From Paracoccaceae bacterium (lineage in GTDB: Bacteria > Pseudomonadota > Alphaproteobacteria > Rhodobacterales > Rhodobacteraceae), in assembly GCA_024304855.1 (NCBI GenBank), contig JAMWZG010000004.1, positions 1-47,528 of the forward strand: a stretch of 47,528 nucleotides of DNA, written 5' to 3'. The position numbers and the translations under genes are program-made. Below the pieces are notes generated by a model. It did not search any database. It saw only the letters and a list, made by a program, of their open reading frames with translations, and was not told the origin of the DNA. Positions 18,480 to 26,934 of the stretch are shown here, in pieces; position 1 is the first letter of the stretch; the number at the start of each line of letters is the position of its first letter.

Positions 18480-18901
18480 TGTCTCTCTCTCCTTCATCGC
18501 TGCCACTCTTGTCGATTGCCCGCCGTGGCAGGGTTTGACGACGGGGCTTTTCAGACCTGTGGTGCACCGTGCGGTTTTTCCCCTCGGTGCGTGGGATCAA
18601 AACGAGCGGATCACGCGGTCGGTTCCCGTAGCCATGCCACAAGAGGGTGCGACCGGCGGAAACCGGCCAGCCGCGCGATGACGACGAGGGCCGCGTCTTT
18701 CGGGCATCGGAAAGGGACGGAACTGAACCCTGCTTTGCGGCGTTGAGTGGTTGATCGCCGGGGGGCGAGGCGGCCAGAGCAATCGGGTCCGGCTTACTCT
18801 CATGCCGCCAGTCTTGCGGTGGCGGACATCACAGGGACGCAAGCTGCGTCCCACGTCACATAAAAGACCGATCAGCGGTCGAAACACGGAGTTGGGATCA
18901 C
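18480..18901. other. 422 bp without a recognisable gene
   Basis: The stretch lies between the starts of two divergent small membrane-protein genes. I see no RNA gene or convincing ORF. It should hold promoters for both; a GGAG at 18888-18891 serves the 24-residue gene on the right. Confidence 0.5.
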
Positions 18902-18976
18902 ATGAACCAGATCATTTATATTGTCGGCCTTGTCGTGATTGTCCTGTTTATCCTTGGGTTCCTGGGCCTGCGCTGA
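18902..18976 (+). CDS. 24-residue membrane microprotein
   Basis: ATG-to-TGA frame of 25 codons: it starts MNQIIYIVGLVVIVL and ends LGFLGLR, i.e. a single hydrophobic helix with a polar first three residues and a C-terminal Arg. GGAG ten bases upstream fits a ribosome site, and a strong intrinsic terminator follows about 65 bases after the stop, so this is a self-contained transcription unit. The composition matches small single-helix proteins seen in Rhodobacterales genomes. Function unknown. Confidence 0.7.
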   Translation: MNQIIYIVGLVVIVLFILGFLGLR

Positions 18977-19041
18977 GGCGCGCCCGGCTTGGTTTTGCAA
19001 GCCTCTCATCTGACCGGACCTCCTCCCCTTCCGGTCTTTTC

Positions 19042-19083
19042 GCGGTGCCGCCACTCCTGAACGGGTTGGCGGCACCGCTTTTT
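19042..19083 (+). terminator. Rho-independent terminator after the microprotein gene
   Basis: An 11-bp perfect stem, GCGGTGCCGCC / GGCGGCACCGC, with a 15-base loop, followed by TTTTT on the plus strand. On the minus strand the hairpin is followed by GAAAAG, so it works for the plus-strand gene. Confidence 0.9.
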
Positions 19084-19093
19084 CCAAGCTGGA

Positions 19094-20929
19094 TCAGGCC
19101 GCCTGTTTGCGGCGCAGGGCATGTGCCGCAGCAATCATATCCGCCGCCTTTTCACCGATCATGATCGAGGCCGCGTTGGTATTGCCGCTGATGATGTCGG
19201 GCATGATGCTGGCATCGGCCACGCGCAGGTTGGCAATACCGCTGACACGCAGCGCGGCATCCACGACATCGCCCATCCGGCAGGTGGAACACAGGTGATA
19301 CACGGTTGTCGAATAATGCAGCGCCATGTTTTCCAGCAGGGCGTCGCTGGGCCGTTCGCCGGGTTTGTAGCCGTGCTTCTTCGCCAGCGCGGGCGGCACG
19401 TTCAGGGGGCCTGGCTTCTTGTCGCCGGGCCAGTTTTCCGCAATCTCCAGCGCCTTGCGCATCACCGCCACCATTACCTTGAGGTCATGGGGATCGGTGA
19501 AATAGTTCATGCGGATGATCGGTGCATCGGCCGGGTTGGCACTTGCCAGCACGATCTCGCCCTTGCTGTGGGGCAGCACGGGGTTGGCCAGCAGGATCAT
19601 GTTCTCCTGATCCGGGGCGAGGGTCTTTTCCGCATCCTCGAAAAAGGTCTTGAGGTCGATTCTGAGGCGGTCGCCCAAGAGACCCGCATCATAGCCGCAG
19701 GGGACATAGCCGATCTGCGCGTCATGGCTGTGGTGATCGCCCAGACCCGTCGAGAAGAAGGCCACCGCATCATAGAGCGAGGATGACACAAGGCTTTCGC
19801 CGGTTTCCATCCATTGCCCCAGACGCCGCTCGGCCTCGGCCTTCAGCCCGGCCAGTTCGGGGGGCAGGTTTGCGTCATCGGCGGGATCTGCGGGCAAGGG
19901 TCCGGCCGGGGCGCGCAGGGCATCCGGCCCGGCGGATACGCCCACTTCGGCAATCGGCACGCCGATACCGGGCGCCGGGAAGAACAGCGCGCAATGCAGA
20001 TGGTCCTTGAGGTTCTTGCCCACGGCGGGCAGTTCGTGGCGACATTCCAGATCGACAGCCTCGATCTCGCGGCGCGGACCGATACCGGAGAGCATCAGGA
20101 TCTGCGGCGAACCCACCGCCCCCGCGCTCAGGATCACTTCGCGGGTTGCGCTGATCTGGTGCAGATTGCCGTCCGCATCCTTGTATTCGATCCCCGTCGC
20201 GGTCAAATCGGCCTGACCGTCGGACAGCAGAACCCGCGTGACATGAGCATGGGTGATGATGGTCAAGTTCGCACGTTCCTCGGCCTCTCCGGCCAGAAAG
20301 GCGCGGTAGGTGCTGGAGCGCATCCCGTTGCGTGTCGTGGTCTGAAAGAGCGAGGCCACGCCGGACGGTCCGCCCCGGTCGCGCCCGTTGTAATCGCCGG
20401 TGGGAATACCGGCCGAGCCTGCCGCCTTGACGAAGTCGCGCGCGGCCGGAATCACCGGCGACCGGACCGACACGCCAAGCGGGCCGCCGGTGCCATGCGC
20501 GTCACGATCCACCACGATCTCGTTGCTGGGGGTCAGATCCTCGCTCTTGATGAAATAGGGCAGGACATCGTCATAGCTCCAGCCGGTTGCGCCACTCTCG
20601 GCCCAGGCGTTGAAATCACCCGGATGGCCGCGGACATAGGCCATGTAGTTCAGGCCCGAAGAGCCGCCCAGCATCTTGCCACGCGGGACCGGCATCACAT
20701 TGCCGATCAGGCCCAGCCCTGCATTGCCGGGGTCGGCCGTATACATCCAGTCCACCGATGGGTCGAGTTGCAGGCTGCCCACGGCGGCGGGCATCATCTC
20801 ATGCGCCGGGGGCGTGCCGCCCGCCTCGACCAGCGCGACGTGGCAAGACGGGTCTTCACTCAGCCGCGCGGCAATGACCGCGCCGGCCGAGCCACCACCG
20901 ACGACGATGAAATCATAGATCTCTGACAT
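19094..20929 (-). CDS. GMC family FAD oxidoreductase (choline dehydrogenase-like)
   Basis: 611 residues from the ATG at 20929, which has GGAGGAAG upstream. The N-terminus holds the FAD-binding 'FIVVGGGSAGAVIAARLSED'; 'MLGGSSGLNYMAYVRG' near residue 85 is the second GMC signature; the C-terminus has 'YHLCSTCRMG' with the catalytic His and 'ISGNTNAASIMIGEKAADMI' with the partner Asn. GMC enzymes oxidise alcohols to aldehydes or ketones. It is longer than usual because of an insertion near residues 330-390. No betaine aldehyde dehydrogenase is nearby, so choline is not implied. It is divergent from TRAP operon 2; the substrates may be linked. Confidence 0.92.
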   Translation of the reverse strand: MSEIYDFIVVGGGSAGAVIAARLSEDPSCHVALVEAGGTPPAHEMMPAAVGSLQLDPSVDWMYTADPGNAGLGLIGNVMPVPRGKMLGGSSGLNYMAYVRGHPGDFNAWAESGATGWSYDDVLPYFIKSEDLTPSNEIVVDRDAHGTGGPLGVSVRSPVIPAARDFVKAAGSAGIPTGDYNGRDRGGPSGVASLFQTTTRNGMRSSTYRAFLAGEAEERANLTIITHAHVTRVLLSDGQADLTATGIEYKDADGNLHQISATREVILSAGAVGSPQILMLSGIGPRREIEAVDLECRHELPAVGKNLKDHLHCALFFPAPGIGVPIAEVGVSAGPDALRAPAGPLPADPADDANLPPELAGLKAEAERRLGQWMETGESLVSSSLYDAVAFFSTGLGDHHSHDAQIGYVPCGYDAGLLGDRLRIDLKTFFEDAEKTLAPDQENMILLANPVLPHSKGEIVLASANPADAPIIRMNYFTDPHDLKVMVAVMRKALEIAENWPGDKKPGPLNVPPALAKKHGYKPGERPSDALLENMALHYSTTVYHLCSTCRMGDVVDAALRVSGIANLRVADASIMPDIISGNTNAASIMIGEKAADMIAAAHALRRKQAA

Positions 20930-21249
20930 AGGTTTTCTTCCTCCCAAACAGGTCCGGCATGACGCCGGTTCCTCCGCTTTACATTCCGATGTGGAACGCC
21001 TCCGCGTTCAGGTTGCGCGGGCTTTGATTTTCGATCAAGCCATTCTCCTGTGACCTTGGGTCACGTTTCCGGGGGAGGCGAAGGGGCGCAGGCGGGTTCG
21101 TCTTGTGCGGGTGTCTTCGTGCCGGCAATGCACCAGCGCGAGGTATAACCAACAGCTATGGCTTGTGACGCATAGATAGTATTCTGGAGGATGTCTCTGT
21201 CGTAACCCTGAGGGACGGAGTGGAGGCTCCGCCATAGGGAGGAACTGAC
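20930..21249. promoter_or_regulatory. Divergent control region with several inverted repeats
   Basis: 320 bp between the GMC gene and TRAP operon 2, no gene. Three short inverted repeats stand out: TTCC-GATGT-GGAA (20984-20996), TTGAT-TTTCG-ATCAA (21024-21038) and GTGACC-TTG-GGTCAC (21050-21064). Any may be an operator; which regulator binds is unknown. The TRAP side ends with a good ribosome site (AGGAA). Confidence 0.45.
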
Positions 21250-22260
21250 ATGATTTTGACCCGCCAGTGGGGCCATGCCGCGCTTTTTGCTGCAACAACC
21301 CTGATTTGCGCCGGACCGGCCTTTGCCGGACCGAAACTGACCATCACCCTCGACACACCGCCCAGCCATGTGCGCAACATCTATGTTGGCCGTTTTGCCG
21401 ATGCGCTGACCGAGCGTTCCGGCGGCGAACTGACCGTCGAGATCTTCGATTCGGGCCAGCTTTATTCAAGCCGGGATTCCGGGCGCGCCGTGGCGCGTGG
21501 CGATGTCGGCATGGCCATCGAATCGACCGCACCGCTGAGCCGGATCGAGCAGAACCTCGTGGTTTTTGAGTTTCCGATGTTTTCGGGCCAGACACCCGAG
21601 AAGATGCACACGATCGTCGATGGTCCGTTGGGCCAGCGCCTGAGCGAGATGGTGGGCGAGAAGATGGATGTCGTGGCCCTGACCGGCTGGTATGTGCTGG
21701 GCGAGATCAACACCTATTCCACCAAGACCCCGCTCACCTCGCTGGAGAGCCTGCGCGGGCTTCAGGTCCGCCATCCCGGTGGCGTCGGAGCCGTTGCCTA
21801 TCTGGAAGAGGCCGGGGCAAATCCGGTGTCCATGCCCTTCACCGACGTGCCTTTGGCCCTGCAACAGGGGACGGTGGATGCGATCATGTCCTCCAACGCG
21901 TCGATCGTTTCGGCCAAGCTGAACGAATCCGGTCTGAGCCACGCCTATGTGAACCGGATGCTGGTCGGGTATTACATGCCTATCGTCAGCAAAACCTATT
22001 GGAGCGAGCTGTCGGATGACCAAAAGCAGCTGTTCCGCGACACCTGGGCCGAGTTTGTCGGTCCCCAGCGCGAAGCGGCCGCTCAGCAGCAGGCCGATGC
22101 GCGTGCGACGCTGGAAGCTGCGGGGATGACCTTTGTGGAACAACCGGCCGAGGAAGCCGCCGCAATGCGCGACAAGCTGCAACCCCGGCAGGACAAGCTG
22201 ATCGCCGAGCTGGGTATCGCGCCCGAGATCCTGGAGCTGGCCAAGGCCGCCCTGCAATGA
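21250..22260 (+). CDS. TRAP transporter solute-binding protein, DctP family (TRAP system 2)
   Basis: 336 residues with a Sec signal peptide (cleavage expected after AFA, residue 26). Typical DctP stretches: 'RFADALTERSGGELTVEIFD' near residue 50, 'SLRGLQVRHPGGVGAVAYLE' near 170 with the conserved ligand-binding Arg, and 'VPLALQQGTVDAIMSSNAS' near 205. It captures an organic acid in the periplasm. Its stop overlaps the dctQ start (ATGA). First gene of a four-gene operon that ends with a lyase of the fumarase/aspartase superfamily. Confidence 0.94.
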   Translation: MILTRQWGHAALFAATTLICAGPAFAGPKLTITLDTPPSHVRNIYVGRFADALTERSGGELTVEIFDSGQLYSSRDSGRAVARGDVGMAIESTAPLSRIEQNLVVFEFPMFSGQTPEKMHTIVDGPLGQRLSEMVGEKMDVVALTGWYVLGEINTYSTKTPLTSLESLRGLQVRHPGGVGAVAYLEEAGANPVSMPFTDVPLALQQGTVDAIMSSNASIVSAKLNESGLSHAYVNRMLVGYYMPIVSKTYWSELSDDQKQLFRDTWAEFVGPQREAAAQQQADARATLEAAGMTFVEQPAEEAAAMRDKLQPRQDKLIAELGIAPEILELAKAALQ

Positions 22261-22763
22261 AACGGGTGCTGGACGCCGTCGATGCCTGCGTTGCGGGCAT
22301 CGTCGCGGCCCTGTTCGTGACGGCACTGGCCTTGTCGATCCTTGGCGTGGCGGGGCGCTATGTCTCCTCCGGGCTGCAACTGGACTGGATCGGTGAGGTG
22401 GTGATCTTCCTCGTGATCTGGGCCGTGCTTCTGGGGGCGGCGCGCGTCGCCCGCAGGGGAAGCCACATCCGTGTGGATTTCCTGTTCGACAAGCTGCCTG
22501 CGCGCGGGCGGCTGGCGGCGGACCTGATGTCCCTGGGCCTGGCGCTGGCGCTTGGTGCCTTTCTCGTCTGGTCCGGCTGGCTGGTCGTCGAGGAGGCGCA
22601 TCGCTGGGACGAAAGATCCATCAGCACGATGCGCGTGCCGCTGTGGATCTACTATGCCGCGCTGCCCGTCAGTTTCGCACTTCAGTTCCTGTTCACCCTG
22701 GAACGGATCGGTGCGGTGCTGACAGGCCGCGACACGGCCCCAACACATGATCTGGCGGATTGA
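22257..22763 (+). CDS. TRAP transporter small permease, DctQ family (TRAP system 2)
   Basis: 168 residues, four membrane segments, with the family's 'GRYVSSGLQLDWIGEVVIFL' near residue 38 and 'RRGSHIRVDFLFDKLP' near residue 67. The start overlaps the dctP stop by four bases; dctM begins three bases after its stop. Confidence 0.94.
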   Translation: MKRVLDAVDACVAGIVAALFVTALALSILGVAGRYVSSGLQLDWIGEVVIFLVIWAVLLGAARVARRGSHIRVDFLFDKLPARGRLAADLMSLGLALALGAFLVWSGWLVVEEAHRWDERSISTMRVPLWIYYAALPVSFALQFLFTLERIGAVLTGRDTAPTHDLAD

Positions 22764-22766
22764 CCC

Positions 22767-24059
22767 ATGGCTGCTGACTTCCTGTTGATGGGCGGCCTTG
22801 TGGTCGTCGTTCTTCTGGCACTTGGCGTGCCGATCTATCTGGTGCTGACCGCCAGTGCGACCGCCTTCTTGCTGGCCGAGGGCAAATCCGTGGCCGGGAT
22901 CGCGCAACATGTGCTGGATCACCTGAACTCTCCTGCGCTTGTCTCGGTGCCGTTCTTCCTGCTGGCCGCTGTTCTGATGCGCGGCGGTGGTGTGGCGCGC
23001 GCGCTGTTCGAGGCGGCGATTACATGGATCGGCTGGCTGCCGGGTGGTCTCGCGCTGGCGGGGATTGCGGCGACCGCCCTTTTTGCCGCCATCAACGGAT
23101 CGTCCGTGGCGACCGCGATGGCGATGGGTTCGCTGCTGGTGCCGATGATGATCGAGAAGGGCTACAAGCCCGGATTCGCGATGGGCCTGACGGCGGCGGC
23201 GGCCACTCTGGGCATCCTGATCCCGCCCAGCCTGCCGATGATCCTGATCGGATTGATCGCCGAGGTGTCGATCCCGCGTCTGTTTCTGGCCGGTGTGGTG
23301 CCGGGTTTGTTGCAGGCGCTGATGTTTGCGGCCTTCGCCTTCCTGATGGCCGGTCGCGTCGGAGGGGCGCCGATGCCCCTGCCCTCGCGCGAGGTGTTTC
23401 TGCGTGCCAACCTGCGCGCCCTGCCCGCGCTGACGATCCCCATTGTCATCCTTGGCGGGCTTTACGGCGGGTTCGTGACACTGACCGAGGCGGCGGTGCT
23501 GGGTGCGCTGATCTCGCTTGTGGTGGTGCTGCTGTTCTTTGGCCCGCGCCGCCCGCGCCTGATCGGCGGGTTCTTTGTCGAGGCCATTGACCGCACAGCC
23601 GTCGTGGTGGTGATCGTGATCGGGGCCTCGCTGCTGTCGGCCTGGATCATCCGCACGGGTCTGCCGCAGGATCTGGCGCGTCTGGTCATCGAAAGCGGGC
23701 TGGAGCCGTGGCAATTCCTGCTGATCATGAACGTGATCCTGCTGGTCATGGGCATGTTTCTGGAAGGCGTAGCGATCATCCTGATCATCGTGCCGGTGGT
23801 GGCCCCGGTGATCCGCGAAATCGGTATCGCGCCGGAACATTTCGCCGTCGTTCTGGTGATCAATATCGAGCTTGCGCTGCTGTCGCCGCCGATCGGGCTG
23901 AACCTGTTCGTCATGTCGAACGTGACCGGCCGGCCGGTGTCCGAGGTGCTGCGGGGCACCCTGCCCTTCTTCCTGCTGATGCTGGGGTTGTTGATGCTGG
24001 TCACTCTGGTGCCCGCGCTATCGACATGGCTGCCCTCGGTGATGATGCCGCGCCCCTGA
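22767..24059 (+). CDS. TRAP transporter large permease, DctM family (TRAP system 2)
   Basis: 430 residues, about 12 membrane segments. Family marks: 'FAAINGSSVATAMAMGS' near residue 110, 'TLGILIPPSLPMILIGLIAE' near 150 and 'ALLSPPIGLNLFVMSNVTG' near 370. It is the Na+-coupled translocation subunit of system 2. Directly downstream are five CTGAY units and the lyase gene, which makes an imported substrate of the lyase type (fumarate adducts, muconate-like acids) plausible. Confidence 0.95.
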   Translation: MAADFLLMGGLVVVVLLALGVPIYLVLTASATAFLLAEGKSVAGIAQHVLDHLNSPALVSVPFFLLAAVLMRGGGVARALFEAAITWIGWLPGGLALAGIAATALFAAINGSSVATAMAMGSLLVPMMIEKGYKPGFAMGLTAAAATLGILIPPSLPMILIGLIAEVSIPRLFLAGVVPGLLQALMFAAFAFLMAGRVGGAPMPLPSREVFLRANLRALPALTIPIVILGGLYGGFVTLTEAAVLGALISLVVVLLFFGPRRPRLIGGFFVEAIDRTAVVVVIVIGASLLSAWIIRTGLPQDLARLVIESGLEPWQFLLIMNVILLVMGMFLEGVAIILIIVPVVAPVIREIGIAPEHFAVVLVINIELALLSPPIGLNLFVMSNVTGRPVSEVLRGTLPFFLLMLGLLMLVTLVPALSTWLPSVMMPRP

Positions 24060-24080
24060 CCTGATCTGATCTGATCTGAC
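24056..24080. repeat. Five-unit CTGAY microsatellite between dctM and lyase
   Basis: CTGAC followed by three CTGAT and one CTGAC, 25 bases in all, starting over the dctM stop. Most of it lies in the 36-base gap before the lyase start, so length changes would alter only spacing. Confidence 0.8.
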
Positions 24081-24095
24081 TTTCGGAGATGTTGA

Positions 24096-25409
24096 ATGCT
24101 GGACGACCGTTCCTTTCTTGATCCGCATGGCACCCGCGCCGAGATTGCCGCCCTGTTCACACCGCAGGCGGTGCTGGCCCGGATCGTGCAGCTGGAAACC
24201 GCGCTGGCCGAGGTGCAGGCCGAGGCCGGGCTGATCCCGCCTGCCGCCGCTGCGGCCATCGTGCACGGCGGCGCAAGCTGGCGGCCGGATCTGGATGCGG
24301 TGCAACGTCACCGCCTTCAGGTCGGGCATCCGATGGTGGCCATCCTCAATGCTTTCAGCGAAGCGGTGGCACCGGAGGGGCAGGAATGGCTGCATTTCGG
24401 CACGACAACGGCGGATGTGTTCCGCACCGTGCAGATGCTGATGCTGCATGATGCGGCACAGGTGCTGCATCGCGCGATGACGCGGATCGGCGCGCAACTG
24501 GCAGAGCTGGCCAGAGCGCATCGCGGCACACCGATGATCGGGCGCACCCTTGGCCGTCACGCCCTGCCCATCACCTTTGGCTACAAGGCGGCGGTCTGGC
24601 TGGCGCAAATGCACCGTGACCGCGACCGGCTTGCCGGGTGGGGTCAGCAATTCACCAGCGGCGTCCTCAGCGGGGCTGTGGGCACGCACGCGGCCATGGG
24701 GCGTGCAGGACCGGACGTGGAGCGCGCGGTGATGCAGCGGCTGGGTCTTGGCGCGCCTGATCCGGTGGACAGCAAGGGGGCGCAGGATGTCTTTGCCGCC
24801 TTCGGTTCCGTTCTGGCGATTGCGGCGCGCGGCTGTCACCGACTGGCGCAGGAGGTGTTTCTGTTGCAGGGCGATGATATTGCCGAGCTGTCGGTGACGA
24901 CAACTGCGGTGGGATCATCGACCATGCCGCACAAGGTGAACCCGACCCTGTGCATCGAGGTCATGTCCCGCGCGCCCGAAGTATCGGCCACACTCCCGGT
25001 GCTGCTGGACTGGATCGTGACGATTCATGAACGCGACTCGGCGATGCATATGGGCGTCCTCGAACAGATGTGCATCGACATGGGGCAAGTCCTGTCTTGC
25101 ACCGAGGCGCTGCTGGATCATCTGGTCGTTCATCCGGCGGTCATGCGCGCCAATATCGACCGGACGAAAGGCGCCGTGATGACCGAGCATGTCACGATGC
25201 TGCTGGCCGACCGTATGGGACGGCGCAGCGCCCATCACCTGATGCGGGAGGTTTCGGAACGGATGCGCAGCGAGGGTCTGAGCCTTGCCGCCGCCCTCGC
25301 CGCCCTTCCGGAATGCGCCGATTTCACGGTGCCCGATCCCGCCGCACTTGTGGGTGAAGCCCCGGCGCTGGTCGATGCCTGCCTGTCCCGTCTGGGCTAT
25401 GACGGCTGA
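24096..25409 (+). CDS. Fumarase/aspartase-superfamily lyase (PcaB/adenylosuccinate-lyase-like)
   Basis: 437 residues. The superfamily signature GSSTMPHKVNP (residues 273-283) holds the catalytic-loop Ser, and an ADSL-type C-terminal domain is present ('GAVMTEHVTMLLADRMGRRS'). The motif near residues 149-158 is GRTLGRHALP; in classical adenylosuccinate lyases it is 'RTHGQ', whose His acts in catalysis, while carboxymuconate cycloisomerases have 'RTLLQ' here. So this enzyme is not an ordinary PurB and may be a cycloisomerase-like or C-N lyase acting on the TRAP ligand. A GGAGA upstream supports the start. It ends six bases from the convergent LysR gene. Confidence 0.85.
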   Translation: MLDDRSFLDPHGTRAEIAALFTPQAVLARIVQLETALAEVQAEAGLIPPAAAAAIVHGGASWRPDLDAVQRHRLQVGHPMVAILNAFSEAVAPEGQEWLHFGTTTADVFRTVQMLMLHDAAQVLHRAMTRIGAQLAELARAHRGTPMIGRTLGRHALPITFGYKAAVWLAQMHRDRDRLAGWGQQFTSGVLSGAVGTHAAMGRAGPDVERAVMQRLGLGAPDPVDSKGAQDVFAAFGSVLAIAARGCHRLAQEVFLLQGDDIAELSVTTTAVGSSTMPHKVNPTLCIEVMSRAPEVSATLPVLLDWIVTIHERDSAMHMGVLEQMCIDMGQVLSCTEALLDHLVVHPAVMRANIDRTKGAVMTEHVTMLLADRMGRRSAHHLMREVSERMRSEGLSLAAALAALPECADFTVPDPAALVGEAPALVDACLSRLGYDG

Positions 25410-25415
25410 GGACAG

Positions 25416-26348
25416 TCAGGGGCGGCGGGCGGTGCTGCGGATCAGGAAATCGGCAAAGCGTTCCAGCGCCGTGCCGGGGGCCTGCTGCGGCCGCAACAGC
25501 CCCAGCGGCAGAAGATCGCCGCCCAGCGGATAGGTGACGGTGGCCAATGTGCCGGCCTGTATCTCGGTGCGGAAAATGCTGACGGGGGCCAGCGACAAAA
25601 GCCCCAGTTCAAGGATCGCGGCACGGTTCAGGGTGCGCGAGCGCGTGGCTATCCCGGCCATGCGCGGCGGCGTCCTGCCTGCAAAGAGTGCGGTCAGCAC
25701 GGCATCGGCGGGAATGCCCGCAGGGGGTGTCTGCCATGTCGCGGCGTGAAGGTCGTCCAGCGTGACATCGTCGCGGCCGACCAGCGGATGATCCGGCCCG
25801 GCGATGATCCCGTGCCTGTCCGCGCTGAGCGGGACAAACCCCCATCCCTCCGGTGCCGTGTCCGGCGTGCGGCAAATGAACATGTCAAACTCGTCCCGCG
25901 CGGCAAGGCTGAGGATCTGTCGCCCGTCGATCTCGTCGATCTTGAGGTGAACGTCCGGGTTGGCCGCACAGAACGGTGCCACATGCCGCGCCAGGATACC
26001 GCTGATCCCCGCCGCGACCGAGGCGACCCGCAGGACCGAAGCTCCGAAGTTGCGATGCAGATTGACCGCCTCCGAGAACTCCTCGGTCGCGGCCAGGATA
26101 CGTTCAAGCAGGGGCAACACATGCCGACCAGAGCGGGTCAGGCGGATGCCACGGGCATGGCGTTCAAATAGGGCCAGGCCCAGCTCTGTCTCAAGCTCGG
26201 CCACGACCTTGGTGATGGCCGGCTGTGACACGGACAGACGGCGCGCAGCCTGCTGCATACTGCCGCTTTGCGCCACGACGACAACCATCTGAAGCTGCCG
26301 GATGCGGCCCTTCATCAGAAGGCGCTGGAAAAGTTGACCGTCCTTCAC
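25416..26348 (-). CDS. LysR family transcriptional regulator
   Basis: 310 residues from a GTG at 26348, supported by AGGAGCC upstream; an internal ATG at 26315 has no such site. The N-terminal HTH (about 18-75) reads 'SMQQAARRLSVSQPAITKVV' and 'LFERHARGIRLTRSGRHVLP'; the rest is the periplasmic-binding-protein-like effector domain. It is convergent with the lyase of TRAP operon 2, so it may control that operon through the inverted repeats around 21 kb rather than a divergent promoter. The effector is unknown. Confidence 0.92.
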   Translation of the reverse strand: MKDGQLFQRLLMKGRIRQLQMVVVVAQSGSMQQAARRLSVSQPAITKVVAELETELGLALFERHARGIRLTRSGRHVLPLLERILAATEEFSEAVNLHRNFGASVLRVASVAAGISGILARHVAPFCAANPDVHLKIDEIDGRQILSLAARDEFDMFICRTPDTAPEGWGFVPLSADRHGIIAGPDHPLVGRDDVTLDDLHAATWQTPPAGIPADAVLTALFAGRTPPRMAGIATRSRTLNRAAILELGLLSLAPVSIFRTEIQAGTLATVTYPLGGDLLPLGLLRPQQAPGTALERFADFLIRSTARRP

Positions 26349-26484
26349 CGTGCAGGCTCCTGTCTCGCAAAGATCCGCTGCAAGTGGGGCATAGCATGTT
26401 TTCCCGCTGCGCGACCATTCGGATGGTGGTCCATTGCGACAGCCCAGATCCGGGCGCGGCAGACCTCAACACAAGAGAAAGGGG

Positions 26485-26772
26485 TCAGCGCGCCTCAAGG
26501 TAATCGGCCGAAACATAGCCCTTGATCCCCGGCGCATCGGCCAATGAGACACGACACCAGAGCTGCCCCACCTCGGTCACGCAGCCAAGCCGGTTGAGCG
26601 TTGTTCCGTCAGGCAGGCCAAGAATGACGCGATATCCCAGGCCCGGACCGGCGCGGAGTTTCAACATCTCGTCCGGCCCTGTGCCCTTGACCACGGTTGT
26701 CCCCATGACGGCGCCCGTGCAGGCGGCAAGGCAAAGGGCGGCGATGAAGAGCGGGGTAAAGCTGCGTCGCAT
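26485..26772 (-). CDS. Small SH3-domain (SH3b) putative lipoprotein
   Basis: 95 residues from an ATG with GAGG upstream. A signal peptide ends in a lipobox-like LAAC (Cys 18), so a lipid-anchored envelope protein is likely. Residues 35-95 look like a bacterial SH3 domain ('LKLRAGPGLGYRVILGLPDG', then 'WCRVSL' and a final 'GYVSADYL'). Such domains bind peptidoglycan or proteins. It is the last intact core gene before the tRNA scar. Confidence 0.82.
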   Translation of the reverse strand: MRRSFTPLFIAALCLAACTGAVMGTTVVKGTGPDEMLKLRAGPGLGYRVILGLPDGTTLNRLGCVTEVGQLWCRVSLADAPGIKGYVSADYLEAR

Positions 26773-26888
26773 GATCTGACCTCAATCCTTTTCCCCGACA
26801 CTAGCCGCAGCGCATGGCAGATCCCAGCGCAACCTGACGGCACAGGGCCGCGTATCAGCGCAGAGGGGTAGATCTGTCAGGGAATGCT

Positions 26889-26934
26889 TGGTAGCGGAGG
26901 AGGGACTCGAACCCCCGACACGCGGATTATGATT
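26889..26934 (-). tRNA. 3' half of tRNA-Met (CAT): attachment-site remnant
   Basis: Read on the minus strand the segment starts with the anticodon loop ATCATAA (anticodon CAT), then the 3' anticodon strand TCCGC, variable loop, T arm with TTCGAGT, acceptor strand CTCCGCT and ACCA. The D arm and 5' acceptor strand are absent: upstream of the loop the sequence changes to unrelated AT-richer DNA. This is not a working tRNA. It is the 3' copy left when an element integrates in a tRNA gene by crossover in the anticodon loop. Confidence 0.85.

Noticed and set aside
19094..20929. Calling the GMC enzyme a choline dehydrogenase (betA)
   Set aside because: GMC members share these motifs regardless of substrate, and no betaine genes are nearby.
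22083..23840. Open frame of 585 codons antisense to TRAP system 2
   Set aside because: It is the mirror of dctQ and dctM, with a highly charged composition and no known motif.
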